Assembly (NCBI RefSeq): GCF_002192415.1
Contig: NZ_CP021780.1
Span: forward strand, 2,542,001 to 2,606,000
DNA from: Paenibacillus donghaensis
Lineage (GTDB): Bacteria; Bacillota; Bacilli; Paenibacillales; Paenibacillaceae
DNA length: 64,000 nucleotides
Reading direction: 5' to 3'
Part shown: one piece after another, positions 34,134 through 43,234 of the stretch
Layout: each line of letters opens with the position of its first letter
Position numbering within the stretch: the first letter of the stretch is position 1
Position numbers and translations under genes: made by a program
The notes under the pieces: generated by a model
What the model was told of the DNA's origin: nothing
Database searches by the model: none
Seen by the model: the letters and a program-made list of their open reading frames with translations, nothing else

Positions 34134-34162
34134 TTGACGAACTTATATTACAATGTTAAACT
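34134..34162 (+). promoter_or_regulatory. Sigma-A promoter of the RibA-like gene
   Basis: TTGACG and TAAACT are 17 bp apart; the start site would fall near 34169, inside twin box 2 (34163-34180), so binding there should block transcription. Confidence 0.65.
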
Positions 34163-34180
34163 AACTTACAAATAGTTACT
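34163..34180. promoter_or_regulatory. Twin box 2 overlapping the predicted start site
   Basis: AACTTACAAATAGTTACT shares its first eight bases and the central A/T-AGT core with the box at 34090. It immediately follows the -10 hexamer. Confidence 0.45.
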
Positions 34181-34221
34181 TGATAAATGAATCCACAGCT
34201 GAACTAAGGATGGTGCACGTA

Positions 34222-35004
34222 ATGATTAAACCTAATATTCTGGCAATCCTACAAAATAAAATTAAAACCATTACCCAAAATGACTCCACCAATATACTTG
34301 TCGGACCGATAACTCTCCCTGTGAATCTGGATGGAGAAACGGTGGTCTTCAAATGGTACAGCTGGCTGAAGACCACTGATGAAGAGCTGCTGTTAAATGA
34401 ACGCGGACAAGCTACAGAAACGCTGATCTCGCGGTTGTCCTCGATGAATCTTGCTGAAGGGCAGCAGTCGAGTGTCCTGGTGTACGGAGACTTTGACAGC
34501 TCAGAGGAAGCACTGATTCGGATGCACAGTATCTGCCATACGGGCGATATCTTCGGCAGCAAACGCTGTGACTGCGGCTTCCAGCTGCATCAATCGATGA
34601 AGATGATCGTGGATAACGGTTCAGGCGCCTTATTCTATCTGGCTAATCATGAAGGCCGAGGCATTGGACTGTTCAGCAAGGCGATGGCTTATATTCTACA
34701 GGAAGAAGGATATGATACTGTGGAAGCCAATCTGGAGCTGGGCTTCGCCGATGATGTCCGCAGCTATGAAGATGCCATTGGTGTGCTGCAGCATTTGCGC
34801 CAGAAGCCGGTTACGCTGATTACGAATAATCCGAAGAAGATGGAAGCTCTGAGATCATCAGGCATGAATACGGTCAAAAGAGTGCCGCTATGGGGTGACG
34901 TGTCTTCGTTTAATGAGAAATACTTACGCACGAAAGTCGCCCGTTCCGGGCATTTGGAGGCCATCAAGGACACGGGACTGCTGGATCAGACACGGATTGT
35001 CTGA
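34222..35004 (+). CDS. GTP cyclohydrolase II-like protein
   Basis: The 260-aa protein has the RibA zinc site (three Cys in SICHTGDIFGSKRCDCG), the substrate/catalytic region EGRGIGLFSKAMAYILQ with VEANLELGFADD, and LITNNPKKMEAL. The residue before EGRGIG is His (NHEGRG) where canonical RibA has Gln. RibA converts GTP to the pyrimidine precursor of riboflavin. Here it is a free-standing gene without ribB fusion or other rib genes, so a role in a different pathway is possible. ATG at 34222 with AAGGATGG is the preferred start; upstream starts exist at 34180 and 34210. Confidence 0.85.
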   Translation: MIKPNILAILQNKIKTITQNDSTNILVGPITLPVNLDGETVVFKWYSWLKTTDEELLLNERGQATETLISRLSSMNLAEGQQSSVLVYGDFDSSEEALIRMHSICHTGDIFGSKRCDCGFQLHQSMKMIVDNGSGALFYLANHEGRGIGLFSKAMAYILQEEGYDTVEANLELGFADDVRSYEDAIGVLQHLRQKPVTLITNNPKKMEALRSSGMNTVKRVPLWGDVSSFNEKYLRTKVARSGHLEAIKDTGLLDQTRIV

Positions 35005-35091
35005 GAGTTTTACGAATTTAGGTAGTGATTTTAGCTTTCTTCTATTATAATGGGGTACTGAACCCAACTCTAAAGCTTAGCGAGGTATACT

Positions 35092-36147
35092 ATGAACGCC
35101 ATTCAAGTGCAGGACTTGAACAAAACCTTCAAAGTCCAAAAAAACCGCGAGGGCCTCAAAGGGGCCTTCGCTGATTTGTTTAAACGGGAATATACGGAAG
35201 TCACCGCCGTCAAGGATATTTCCTTCACCATTCCTCAAGGCGAGATCTGCGGGTACATAGGTGAGAATGGGGCGGGTAAATCGACGACAATCAAGATGCT
35301 GAGCGGCATTCTTGTGCCTACCTCTGGCAGCCTGTCTGTCGGAGGTTTCGTCCCTTACCTGGAACGCGAGAAGTTCGTCCGCAACATCGGTGTTGTCTTC
35401 GGCCAGCGCAGCCAGCTGTGGTGGGACATCGGGGTAATTGAATCGTTCCAGCTGCTGCGCAAGGTATACCGTGTGCCGGAAGCCGATTTCAAGCAGCGGC
35501 TGGACGAGCTGGTGGAGCGGCTGGAACTGCAGGATCTGCTGAATCGTCCGGTCCGCAAGCTTAGTCTGGGCCAACGGATGCGCTGCGAGCTGGTGGCGGC
35601 TCTCCTGCACAATCCATCGATTGTGTTCCTGGATGAACCTACGATCGGACTGGATATCGTGGTCAAATCGGAAATTCGCCAGTTTCTGAAGGACATGAAC
35701 CGCGACCATGGCACCACAATCCTGCTGACCACACATGATCTGCAGGATATTGAAGCGCTCTGTTCACGCGTAATTATGCTGGATGACGGCCGGATTATTT
35801 ATGACGGCGGGCTGGAGGATCTGAAGCAGCGCTGGGGAACCGGACGCGAGGTGCTGTTCCAATTCGGCAACGCCACGAAGCTGTCCCAGCTCGAGCGCTG
35901 GACGGAAGGACTGCCTGTCACTTGGTCCGCCGAGAACGACCTGGGAGCCAAGGTATGGATTCCTCTGGAGCTGAATGTATCAGATGTACTGGGCCGTGTT
36001 GTAGGCCAGGCAGACATTACCGATATCAAAATCATCGAGACCAACACCGACGATATCGTCCGTAGCATTTATCAATCCGGCTCTGCGGAGAAACCGAACG
36101 AAATGGCAGCTGCGCTTAAGGGTGAGAAAGAGGCCCTGCATGTCTAA
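35092..36147 (+). CDS. ABC-2 exporter ATP-binding protein (COG4586 type)
   Basis: The 351-aa protein has Walker A GENGAGKSTT, the Q-loop area GVVFGQRSQLWWDIGVIESF, signature LSLGQRMRCELVAALLH, Walker B IVFLDEPTIGLDIV and H-loop LLTTHDLQDIE, followed by a C-terminal domain. The conserved QLWWD segment and the two following permease genes identify the uncharacterised three-component ABC-2 system known as COG4586/4587/3694. The last codons overlap the first permease gene by 8 nt. No regulator is adjacent. Substrate unknown. Confidence 0.88.
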   Translation: MNAIQVQDLNKTFKVQKNREGLKGAFADLFKREYTEVTAVKDISFTIPQGEICGYIGENGAGKSTTIKMLSGILVPTSGSLSVGGFVPYLEREKFVRNIGVVFGQRSQLWWDIGVIESFQLLRKVYRVPEADFKQRLDELVERLELQDLLNRPVRKLSLGQRMRCELVAALLHNPSIVFLDEPTIGLDIVVKSEIRQFLKDMNRDHGTTILLTTHDLQDIEALCSRVIMLDDGRIIYDGGLEDLKQRWGTGREVLFQFGNATKLSQLERWTEGLPVTWSAENDLGAKVWIPLELNVSDVLGRVVGQADITDIKIIETNTDDIVRSIYQSGSAEKPNEMAAALKGEKEALHV

Positions 36148-37018
36148 TAAGCTTAAACCCGCCGTATCTACTTCCGCGGGAGGCTCTTCGGTAGATCGCT
36201 CAGAGCGTAATGGACGCCGACTGCTGCTGGGCGCTTATCTGGATTTCATCCGCATCCGTTTCCTGACGATGCTGGCTTACCGTGTTAACTATTATTCAGG
36301 CATCCTGATTTATTCACTGAACATCGGCGTGAATTATTTCACCTGGATGGCCATTTACGGCACCGGCCAATCCTTGGGCGGTTTCACGGCTTCGCAGATG
36401 ACCTCTTATGTTGCTGTATCCTGGATGGCCCGGGCCTTTTATTTCAACAATTTGGACAGGGAAATCTCAACGGATATCCGCGATGGCAGCATTGCGATTC
36501 AGTTCATCCGGCCGTATAACTATGTCCTGGTCAAGATGATGCAGGGACTCGGCGAAGGGATGTTCCGCTTCATGCTGTTTATGATTCCCGGGATGGGTAT
36601 CGCCATGCTGCTGTTTCCCGTGGAGCTGCCGACTGAACTCTCGTCCTGGGCCGGCTTCCTGGTGATGCTCTTCTTCAGCTTCCTGATCAATTCGCAGATT
36701 AATGTGATTACCGGACTGTCCGCCTTTTTCGTGGAAAATAATGAAGGCATGATGCGCATGAAGCGGGTGGTGGTCGACCTGTTCTCCGGACTGATCGTGC
36801 CAATAAGCCTGTTTCCGGGCTGGCTCTCCTCCGTACTTGAGGTGCTGCCGTTTCAGGCGATCACCTACCTTCCGGGCTCCGTATTCACGGGTCGTGTCCA
36901 AGGCGTCGGCATTTGGAATGTGCTTGGCATCCAGGTTTTTTGGTTTCTGGTCCTGCTGATTCCGATGGTCTGGTTAAATCATGCGGCGCGCCGGCGGCTG
37001 TTCGTGCAGGGAGGGTGA
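36140..37018 (+). CDS. ABC-2 family permease subunit 1
   Basis: The 292-aa protein has about six membrane segments after a cytosolic N-terminus rich in Ser; VNYYSGILIYSLNIGVNYFT is the first. The segment NNLDREISTDIRDGSIAIQF, followed by IRPYNYV, is the conserved cytoplasmic loop that contacts the ATPase. ATG at 36140 overlaps the ATPase stop by 8 nt and has AGAGG upstream; the frame is open further upstream inside the ATPase gene. It pairs with the second permease at 37026. Confidence 0.86.
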   Translation: MSNKLKPAVSTSAGGSSVDRSERNGRRLLLGAYLDFIRIRFLTMLAYRVNYYSGILIYSLNIGVNYFTWMAIYGTGQSLGGFTASQMTSYVAVSWMARAFYFNNLDREISTDIRDGSIAIQFIRPYNYVLVKMMQGLGEGMFRFMLFMIPGMGIAMLLFPVELPTELSSWAGFLVMLFFSFLINSQINVITGLSAFFVENNEGMMRMKRVVVDLFSGLIVPISLFPGWLSSVLEVLPFQAITYLPGSVFTGRVQGVGIWNVLGIQVFWFLVLLIPMVWLNHAARRRLFVQGG

Positions 37019-37025
37019 GGCAGAG

Positions 37026-37811
37026 ATGTATTATCTGGGATTAATTGTCGAATATCTAAAAAATTATATGAAAACCCGGCTGACCTACCGTGCGGATTTT
37101 TGGGTCGAGGTCGTGTCTGATCTGCTGTTCCAGGCAACCAACTTTATTTTTATTCTGGTTATTTTTATGCACACAGACAGCCTTGGCGGCTGGAGCCAAA
37201 ATGAGGTGGTTTTTGTCTATGGCTTCTTTATGGTCCCTTTTGGGGTCTTCAGCTGTTTCGTGAACTTGTGGGGCTTCAGCGAGCGTTATATTGTCAAAGG
37301 CGAGATGGACCGCGTGCTGACGCGTCCAGCCCATAATTTGTTCCAAATCCTGCTGGAGAATATCGATCCGCCGTCTCTGTTCGGTTCATTGATTGGACTG
37401 ATTATCATGGCGATCAGCGGCGCTAATCTGGGACTTCCGTTTGAATGGTGGACGATTCCCGCACTGATTCTGCTTACCCTGGGAGCGACAGCCATCTACA
37501 CCGGAATCTATACTACGCTCACTTCACTGTCGTTCTACTCCGATGCGCCAACGGGCATTCTTCCACTGATGTACAACATCCAGACCTATGGCCGTTATCC
37601 GGTAACGATCTACAACCGGGCGATTCAGGTGCTGCTGACGTGGGTGATTCCGTTCGCCTTTGTCGGCATCTATCCGGCGGCGTTGTTCCTGCAGCGCGAG
37701 GAGATGCGGGGCATGGCGCTGCTGACACCCGTGGTGGGTGCTGTATTTATGGGGATTGGCCTGTTGGCCTGGAATTACGGGGTCAGACGTTATAAGGGTG
37801 CAGGTTCATAA
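37026..37811 (+). CDS. ABC-2 family permease subunit 2
   Basis: The 261-aa protein starts YYLGLIVEYLKNYMKTRLTY and carries six membrane segments with the cytosolic loop ERYIVKGEMDRVLTRPAHNL, parallel to the EISTDIRDGSI loop of subunit 1. The two permeases form a heterodimer with the ATPase at 35092. ATG at 37026 (GTGAGGCAG upstream) lies 7 nt after the previous stop; the frame extends further upstream but overlaps the first permease. Confidence 0.86.
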   Translation: MYYLGLIVEYLKNYMKTRLTYRADFWVEVVSDLLFQATNFIFILVIFMHTDSLGGWSQNEVVFVYGFFMVPFGVFSCFVNLWGFSERYIVKGEMDRVLTRPAHNLFQILLENIDPPSLFGSLIGLIIMAISGANLGLPFEWWTIPALILLTLGATAIYTGIYTTLTSLSFYSDAPTGILPLMYNIQTYGRYPVTIYNRAIQVLLTWVIPFAFVGIYPAALFLQREEMRGMALLTPVVGAVFMGIGLLAWNYGVRRYKGAGS

Positions 37812-37841
37812 CTCTCATCATTAATCAAGCAGGAGGGCTTT

Positions 37842-38810
37842 ATGAGATCCTATATTATCGGCATCGATTTAGGCGGGACCAATATTAAGGCAGGAGTCTA
37901 TGACCAGGAGTTTACGCGAATCAAGGAGCTCAGCATACCTACAGAGGCTGCGGCAGGTCCGACCCATGTGCTGGATCGTATCCGGCTTGCGGCCCGGCTG
38001 GTGCTGGAATCTGCTGCTATTCCCCTGGACCGGGTGCAGGCGATGGGCCTAGGCATTCCCGGTCTGCTGGACCCGGTAGCCGGAGTCTCGCAGTTCTCGC
38101 CGAACTTCCCGGATTGGGAAGACATTCATGTGATTGCAGAGTTATCCCCGAATTATGATTTCCCCATCTATATGGACAACGATGTCAGGGTCAATCTGTA
38201 CGGCGAATGGCAGCATGGGGCGGGTAGAGGCTACAGTAATCTGGTGCTGCTGACACTGGGTACAGGTCTAGGCTCAGGGATCGTAAATGATGGAAAGGTC
38301 GTCTACGGAACCACCTACAGCGCCGGAGAAATCGGACACATGAATATGTACCGTGAAGGACGTCCCTGCAGGTGCGGCAGCTCCGGCTGCCTGGGCAGAT
38401 ATGTGTCGGCGCTGGGCATGGTTAATACCTTCAAGGAAAAGCTGGCTGAAGGCAAAACGAGCCTCATACAGGAGTGGACGCAGGGACAGGAAGAGCGCAT
38501 TACTGCGCTGATGATCTCGGAGGCCTATGATGAGGCGGACCCGCTGGCCGTGGAGGTGATGCATGAGACCGGTACGGTGCTTGGCTTCGGGCTGGCGAAT
38601 GTAATCAATCTGTTGAATCCGGAATTAATTATCATTGGCGGAGGGATGGCGGCAGCGGGCGACCGGCTGCTGAACACCGTCAGAGAGACGGTGAAGGCGC
38701 ATGCCTTGAAGCTATCCGGCAGCAGGTGCCGGATTGTTCAGGCCGAACTGGGCAGCGGCTCAGGCACATTGGGCGCCGCGGTATATGCGGCGCAGCAGCT
38801 CAATTCATAG
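37842..38810 (+). CDS. ROK-family sugar kinase
   Basis: The 322-aa protein has the ROK phosphate-binding motif IGIDLGGTNIKAG, the catalytic Asp region YMDNDVRVNLYGEW, GEIGHM, and the zinc motif CRCGSSGCLGRY (C-x-C-x4-C) used by ROK glucokinases. It lacks an N-terminal DNA-binding domain, so it is a kinase, most likely for glucose or another hexose. AGGAGGG ribosome-binding site. It follows the ABC-2 exporter by 30 bp and is closed by a terminator; whether it is part of that transcript is open. Confidence 0.9.
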   Translation: MRSYIIGIDLGGTNIKAGVYDQEFTRIKELSIPTEAAAGPTHVLDRIRLAARLVLESAAIPLDRVQAMGLGIPGLLDPVAGVSQFSPNFPDWEDIHVIAELSPNYDFPIYMDNDVRVNLYGEWQHGAGRGYSNLVLLTLGTGLGSGIVNDGKVVYGTTYSAGEIGHMNMYREGRPCRCGSSGCLGRYVSALGMVNTFKEKLAEGKTSLIQEWTQGQEERITALMISEAYDEADPLAVEVMHETGTVLGFGLANVINLLNPELIIIGGGMAAAGDRLLNTVRETVKAHALKLSGSRCRIVQAELGSGSGTLGAAVYAAQQLNS

Positions 38811-38822
38811 CCTTAACAGTAT

Positions 38823-38869
38823 AAGCCCCTTCATCCGCACAGGTTTTGTTCTGCGGCTGAAGGGGCTTT
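38823..38869 (+). terminator. Terminator after ROK kinase
   Basis: AAGCCCCTTCA and TGAAGGGGCTT form an 11-bp outer stem, with CCGCA/TGCGG inside. Confidence 0.82.
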
Positions 38870-38946
38870 CGGCGTTAATTGGCTCATAGGCCAAGCACCC
38901 GGATAGTCAGAGACGCATAGACTGGGAGGATTAGGGGGAATGTAAT

Positions 38947-39216
38947 ATGTGGTTTTCGGCAATGCAACTGGTTGGAGGGATTATTCTGTCCGTAGGATGG
39001 ATTCCACAGATTATGCAGATTCTCAGAACCAGATCCGTAGCTGATTTAAGCTTGAAATCCTATTTGCTGATGCTGCTGGGGATCGGTCTGATGGAGGTTT
39101 ATGCGATCCATCTTTCGCTGAGCGGGGTTGGCCTTGCTTTTCTGATCACCAACAGCCTGTCGCTCAGTGTGGTATCCGTGGTGGTGGTGCTGATGCTGCG
39201 GTTTCGATCAAGGTGA
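38947..39216 (+). CDS. SemiSWEET / PQ-loop membrane protein
   Basis: The 89-aa protein has three membrane helices and a PQ-loop in the first (GWIPQIMQILRTRSVADLS), with the Leu/Ser-rich region after it. It is the half-size bacterial relative of SWEET sugar transporters, which act as dimers. ATG at 38947 with GGGGG upstream. It stands between the ROK kinase and an unknown gene, so a role in sugar uptake next to a sugar kinase is possible but not shown. Confidence 0.85.
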   Translation: MWFSAMQLVGGIILSVGWIPQIMQILRTRSVADLSLKSYLLMLLGIGLMEVYAIHLSLSGVGLAFLITNSLSLSVVSVVVVLMLRFRSR

Positions 39217-39335
39217 GGGCAGTTGGTTCAGCACGCTTTTGCTGCCTGAATATCGGACAGGCTGAGGCAGATGGTGTGATATTCCAGCTGGCGCATGATA
39301 TGATAGTACGATAACGCATGTCGGGAGGGAACCCT

Positions 39336-39878
39336 ATGACAAGAGAAATTCAGCATGTCCCCTATGGATATGAGCCGCCGCCGGAGCAGCGCAAAGGGAC
39401 GCTGGTATTCTACGATTCCTTTGAGAAGATCAGCGACTATGAGCTGATGGCTGCTGCCAAGGAGGCCACGGACCGCCAATTCACCAAGCTGGTGCTGTAT
39501 CCGCTGCATGAGCAGACCGTCAGAAGGATGAGCAAGGAACCGGTTCAGCCTTATCATAAACGGGAGGACCGGCTGCATGAATGGAAAAGAGAGCAAGGGC
39601 GTTCGTTTATCACCGTTGAAGCCCTGGAAGGCAAACGCAAGAAATATACACCGCTGGACTCTGCTCTTCGTCATATTGCGGAGGTGTATCCCTCTCCGTT
39701 GTTTCTCTATTTGACACCGGAGATGGCGAATCAGTTCGCGTCCTTCTCCTCCTTCGAGGAGTGGATCGTTAAGCTGCGGCTGATCCTCTCGGAGAGTCCG
39801 TCCGCTGCTCATCCGCGGCTGCTGAAATACCGCCACCGCTGGAATGTTGCCGGTGAAGAGCGGAAGGGGGAAGCCTGA
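39336..39878 (+). CDS. Conserved hypothetical protein, 180 aa
   Basis: A soluble, charged protein of 180 aa with no signal peptide or membrane segment. Notable stretches are FTKLVLYPLHEQTVRRMSKE and SPLFLYLTPEMANQFASFSS, which look like alternating strands and helices of a folded domain. I do not recognise the family. ATG at 39336 follows GGGAGGG; the frame is open to 39318. Codon use and start context support a real gene. Flanked by SemiSWEET upstream and a convergent DUF4395 gene downstream. Confidence 0.75.
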   Translation: MTREIQHVPYGYEPPPEQRKGTLVFYDSFEKISDYELMAAAKEATDRQFTKLVLYPLHEQTVRRMSKEPVQPYHKREDRLHEWKREQGRSFITVEALEGKRKKYTPLDSALRHIAEVYPSPLFLYLTPEMANQFASFSSFEEWIVKLRLILSESPSAAHPRLLKYRHRWNVAGEERKGEA

Positions 39879-39913
39879 TAAGCTGAACTAGACTTGTGCC
39901 GGATCACAGGTGG

Positions 39914-39943
39914 AACAGTCCAACTCCTCGGGGTTGGGCTGTT
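39914..39943. terminator. Possible bidirectional stem-loop between convergent genes
   Basis: AACAGTCCAAC and GTTGGGCTGTT form an 11-bp stem with one G-T pair between two convergent genes. No T run is present on either side, so function as a terminator is uncertain. Confidence 0.4.
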
Positions 39944-39945
39944 GC

Positions 39946-40386
39946 TTATGGATTGCTGCGCTGCTGCTGTCTGTATTTGTACATTCTCCATTGAAAATGA
40001 ATGTAGCAGCCGATGCAGAAGCCAAGAATAGCAACTGTAGCCGCTATGGCAACCATCGCGGTGAACAGATAGGCAGCCAGCGTCCAGCCGGCGATAGAGC
40101 TGATAAGACCAGCAGCCAGACAGAACACGGCAATGCTCTGGTTAAACTGCTGCTGATCCCAATCCTCCAGCAGATAAGCTGATCGTTCCCGTCTCAGGAA
40201 ATGGGAAGCCAGCTTAATCACTGGATTATACCCAAAGAGTAGTCCGAGCAGGCCGCTTACCAGCGGCAGGGCCAGAATCCAGAATTGGCCTGTCAGCCAG
40301 GAGAGCAGCACCGAAAGTACAATAACGGCCTGGTTCGTCTTGACCAGCGGACGGGGAATACCTCTGGAAATCGAAGGTTCGCTCAT
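39946..40386 (-). CDS. DUF4395 membrane protein
   Basis: The 146-aa protein on the minus strand has four membrane helices and ends in GFCIGCYIHFQWRMYKYR. The paired Cys in GFCIGC, the SRGIPRPLVKTNQ start and the overall length match DUF4395 membrane proteins, which are often found near sulfur or redox genes. The ATG at 40386 follows GAAAGGTGTG. Upstream on the minus strand lies the 425-bp mobile element, so its promoter must lie within about 80 bp of the start or within the element. Confidence 0.82.
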   Translation of the reverse strand: MSEPSISRGIPRPLVKTNQAVIVLSVLLSWLTGQFWILALPLVSGLLGLLFGYNPVIKLASHFLRRERSAYLLEDWDQQQFNQSIAVFCLAAGLISSIAGWTLAAYLFTAMVAIAATVAILGFCIGCYIHFQWRMYKYRQQQRSNP

Positions 40387-40474
40387 TTATAACACACCTT
40401 TCATATGGGAATAATCAAAGTATAACTCAGGATATTCGATTAGAACAGGAGTATAGCAAAAAGTCTAAAATTAG

Positions 40475-40899
40475 GTTACTACTTAGAGCCCCCTTGTGTT
40501 CCTTGTGTTACTCGTCCGAGCCAGTCATACCACATCGTGCGACAAGGAGGCTAAGCATAACAAAGGAAGGCTGTCGCCGGTAACCAGCGATTAACTTTCA
40601 GACTATTAACGGACTCAGGAGCCCCTATTTGCTGTAAAAAGGCTTGTTTTGCAGCTCTAACGGACTCAGGAGCCCCTATTCAAGCCAAAACCCACTAGGT
40701 AAGGCCTGTTTTTCCGATATAGAGGCTATGCGGTCCGTTACATTCCAAACCAGCGCAGAAATGAGGAAACAGGAGCTATACGGTCCGTTAGGACGTAGGT
40801 TACCTGAAGTTAGGATGGGGGAGGGTTTGGATTACGGTAGTGCGATCCCTAACCTTCGCAAGTAAACCTTCTATATCCTCGCAGGGTTCTAAGAAGTTT
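40475..40899 (+). mobile_element. 425-bp TIR element (MITE-like), copy 1
   Basis: Left end GTTACTACTTAG; right end CTAAGAAGTTT, a decayed inverted copy. Directly flanking sequences AAAATTAG (40467-40474) and AAAAATAG (40900-40907) agree in 7 of 8 positions, a likely target duplication. The interior is non-coding and carries two direct copies of TAACGGACTCAGGAGCCCC (40607, 40658) followed by two GGTCCGTTA segments in inverted sense, so the RNA could fold strongly. An inverted copy of the same length is at 54214-54638. No transposase inside; non-autonomous. Confidence 0.8.
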
Positions 40900-40998
40900 A
40901 AAAATAGAAATAAATAATCGTTGACTTATAGCTTAAATATATGATTATATTATGTAGACCAATTGTTATAATGGATGGCTGTAAAGGAAGTGTCTTGC

Positions 40999-41568
40999 TT
41001 GTCAAACAAGCCGAATACACGCGAAGCGATTGTGGATACCGCTTCGAAACTGTTTTTTACCCAAGGCTATCATGCAACTGGGTTGAATCAGATTATCAAG
41101 GACAGTGATTCGCCCAAAGGCTCTCTGTATTATTATTTCCCGCATGGCAAAGAGGAACTGGCCTTGACCTGCATTAACCGCACCAGCGAGATGGTGGCCG
41201 GTCAGCTCCGTTATTTCGTGGAGAACCGGGCAACAGGTTCGGAGGCGATGTCCGATTTCATTCTGGGTATGGCGGAGGAGGCAGCGGATTCCGACTTCGT
41301 TGGATTAGTTCCGTTCAGCTTCTGGCTGGCGGTCGAAACGTCCTGCATCAGCCAGGAGCTGCGGCAGGCCTCCCAATCGGTGTTCAAGGACTGGCAAGAG
41401 GTTATTGCCGAATGTCTGGTGAAGGAAGGAGAGAATGTACAAGACGCATACGATAAAGCTTCGGTGATCCTCTCGTTGTTCGAAGGAGCACTGCTTCAAG
41501 CGCTGACTTACCGGGATGTGCAGCCGCTGCTGGCGGCAGCAAAGAGCATCCCTGCAATACTTGGTTAA
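40999..41568 (+). CDS. TetR-family regulator (LmrA/YxaF type)
   Basis: The 189-aa protein has the TetR N-terminal helix-turn-helix (TREAIVDTASKLFFTQGYHA, then TGLNQIIKDS) and KGSLYYYFPHGKEEL; the C-terminal half matches the LmrA/YxaF subgroup. TTG at 40999 with AAAGGAAG eight nt upstream is preferred over the ATG at 40975. It lies 49 bp before a DHA2-type efflux gene, which it probably represses. A TTGACT sequence at 40921 may be the -35 of the shared promoter. Confidence 0.88.
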   Translation: MSNKPNTREAIVDTASKLFFTQGYHATGLNQIIKDSDSPKGSLYYYFPHGKEELALTCINRTSEMVAGQLRYFVENRATGSEAMSDFILGMAEEAADSDFVGLVPFSFWLAVETSCISQELRQASQSVFKDWQEVIAECLVKEGENVQDAYDKASVILSLFEGALLQALTYRDVQPLLAAAKSIPAILG

Positions 41569-41617
41569 GACAAATAGAGATAAAGACAAAACATTTATTT
41601 CAGGAGGATACAAGAGA

Positions 41618-43083
41618 GTGGAAGCTACTATGCAAGGATCTTCATCAACACAAGGCAATAATTTCAAGGTTATCCCCATTCTGGTATCATTGCTGCTGGC
41701 CGGATTCATCGGCATGTTCAGTGAAACGGCGCTTAATGTCGCTCTTACAGACCTGATGATGGTGCTGAACATTGAACCTCATACCGCTCAATGGCTGACA
41801 ACGGCTTATCTGCTTACCCTGGGCATTCTGGTGCCGATTTCTGGATTGCTGCTGCAATGGTTCTCTACAAGACAGCTGTTTATGGCTGCTCTTACGTTAT
41901 CTATTATTGGCACTTTCCTGGCTGCTATTTCCCCAAGTTTCGAGTTCCTGCTTACAGCCCGTGTAGTTCAGGCGATGGGAACGGCGCTGCTGCTCCCGCT
42001 GATGTTCAACACGATTCTGGTTATTATTCCGCCTGAGAAACGAGGCGCAGCGATGGGCCTGATCGGCCTGGTGATCATGGTTGCTCCCGCAGTAGGGCCA
42101 ACGATTGCCGGTCTCCTGATCGAAAGCCTCAGCTGGCACTGGATCTTCTGGCTGTCGCTGCCTTTCCTGGTGATTGCTCTGATCAGCGGATTCTTCTTCA
42201 TGCAGAATGTCACCAAGGTTACCAAACCGCCGATTGATCTGCTGTCGATTCTGTTATCCTCCGTTGGTTTTGGCGGTATTGTCTTCGGGTTCAGCAGCGC
42301 GGGAGAATCCGCCGGCTGGAGCAGTGAGAAGGTAATCTACTCCATTGCTGCAGGGCTGATCGCCCTGGCACTGTTTGTCTTCCGCCAGATCTATATGAAG
42401 CAGCCGATGATTAACATGCGTGCTTTCAAATATCCAATGTTCGTGGTTGGGGTGGTTATGGTCTTCATCGCCATGATGATCATCCTGTCGTCGATGCTGA
42501 TTCTGCCAATGTACCTTCAGCGTGGTCAAGGCTACTCCGCCTTTAAGGCAGGCCTGCTCTTGCTGCCGGGGGGATCATCAACGGCTTGATGTCGCCAATT
42601 ATGGGCCGTCTGTTTGATAAATACGGACCGAAATGGCTGGTAATTCCCGGCCTGATCATTATCGCTGTATCGCTGTGGTTCTTCTCCGGGATTACGGCAA
42701 CCTCTACTGTCGTATTCGTAATCGTACTGCACAGTGCGCTGATGATCGGGGTATCGATGATCTTCATGCCTGCCCAGACCAACGGGATCAACCAGCTGCC
42801 GATGGAGCTGTACCCGGATGGAACGGCTATTATGAACACTTTGCAGCAGGTTGCCGGTGCAATCGGTACGGCACTTGCGGTCAGCATCATGACGGCTGGA
42901 ACGAACAGTTATCTGAGAGGGGTTGAGAACCCTGCCGATCCGGCCAACGTGCTGCCTGCATTCACCAATGGGGTGCAGAACGCCTTTATCTTCGGAATGA
43001 TTGTTTCGGTTGTAGGTCTGGTCGTGGCTTTCTTCTTGAAACGGGTTATTGTGCAGCACAAAGCGCAAACCTCGATGCACTAA
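41618..43083 (+). pseudogene. DHA2-type MFS efflux transporter, broken by a frameshift
   Basis: The first frame (41618-42589) encodes a DHA2-type transporter through about residue 320 (ALNVALTDLMMVL, GFIGMFSETA, PAVGPTIAGLLIES) and then ends with SSTA-stop. The second frame resumes without loss at about 42575 and runs to 43083 (SPIMGRLFDKYGPKWL, PAQTNGINQLP). A six-G tract at 42568-42573 should be seven G to keep the frame (reading LPGGIINGLM). One missing base in a homopolymer is either a sequencing error or a true inactivating or switchable mutation. GTG start at 41618 behind AGGAGG. Paired with the TetR gene upstream. Confidence 0.85.
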
Positions 43084-43112
43084 GGAACAGATTCTTATAT
43101 AGAGTTTACAGG

Positions 43113-43146
43113 AGAACACATCTGCTATGAGGGTGTGTTCTTTTCT
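43113..43146 (+). terminator. Terminator after MFS gene
   Basis: AGAACACA and TGTGTTCT form an 8-bp stem over a 13-nt loop, followed by TTTTCT. Confidence 0.75.
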
Positions 43147-43234
43147 ATATATAAATTGTTCCTGGAAATGTCAATATTACGGATAGAAACAGCATGCCAG
43201 GCGATTGTAAGGAGCTATAAGATATGATACATTA

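Noticed and set aside
40644..40865. 73-codon frame inside the 425-bp element
   Set aside because: Does not correspond to an intact frame in the second copy and is built of the element's direct and inverted repeats.
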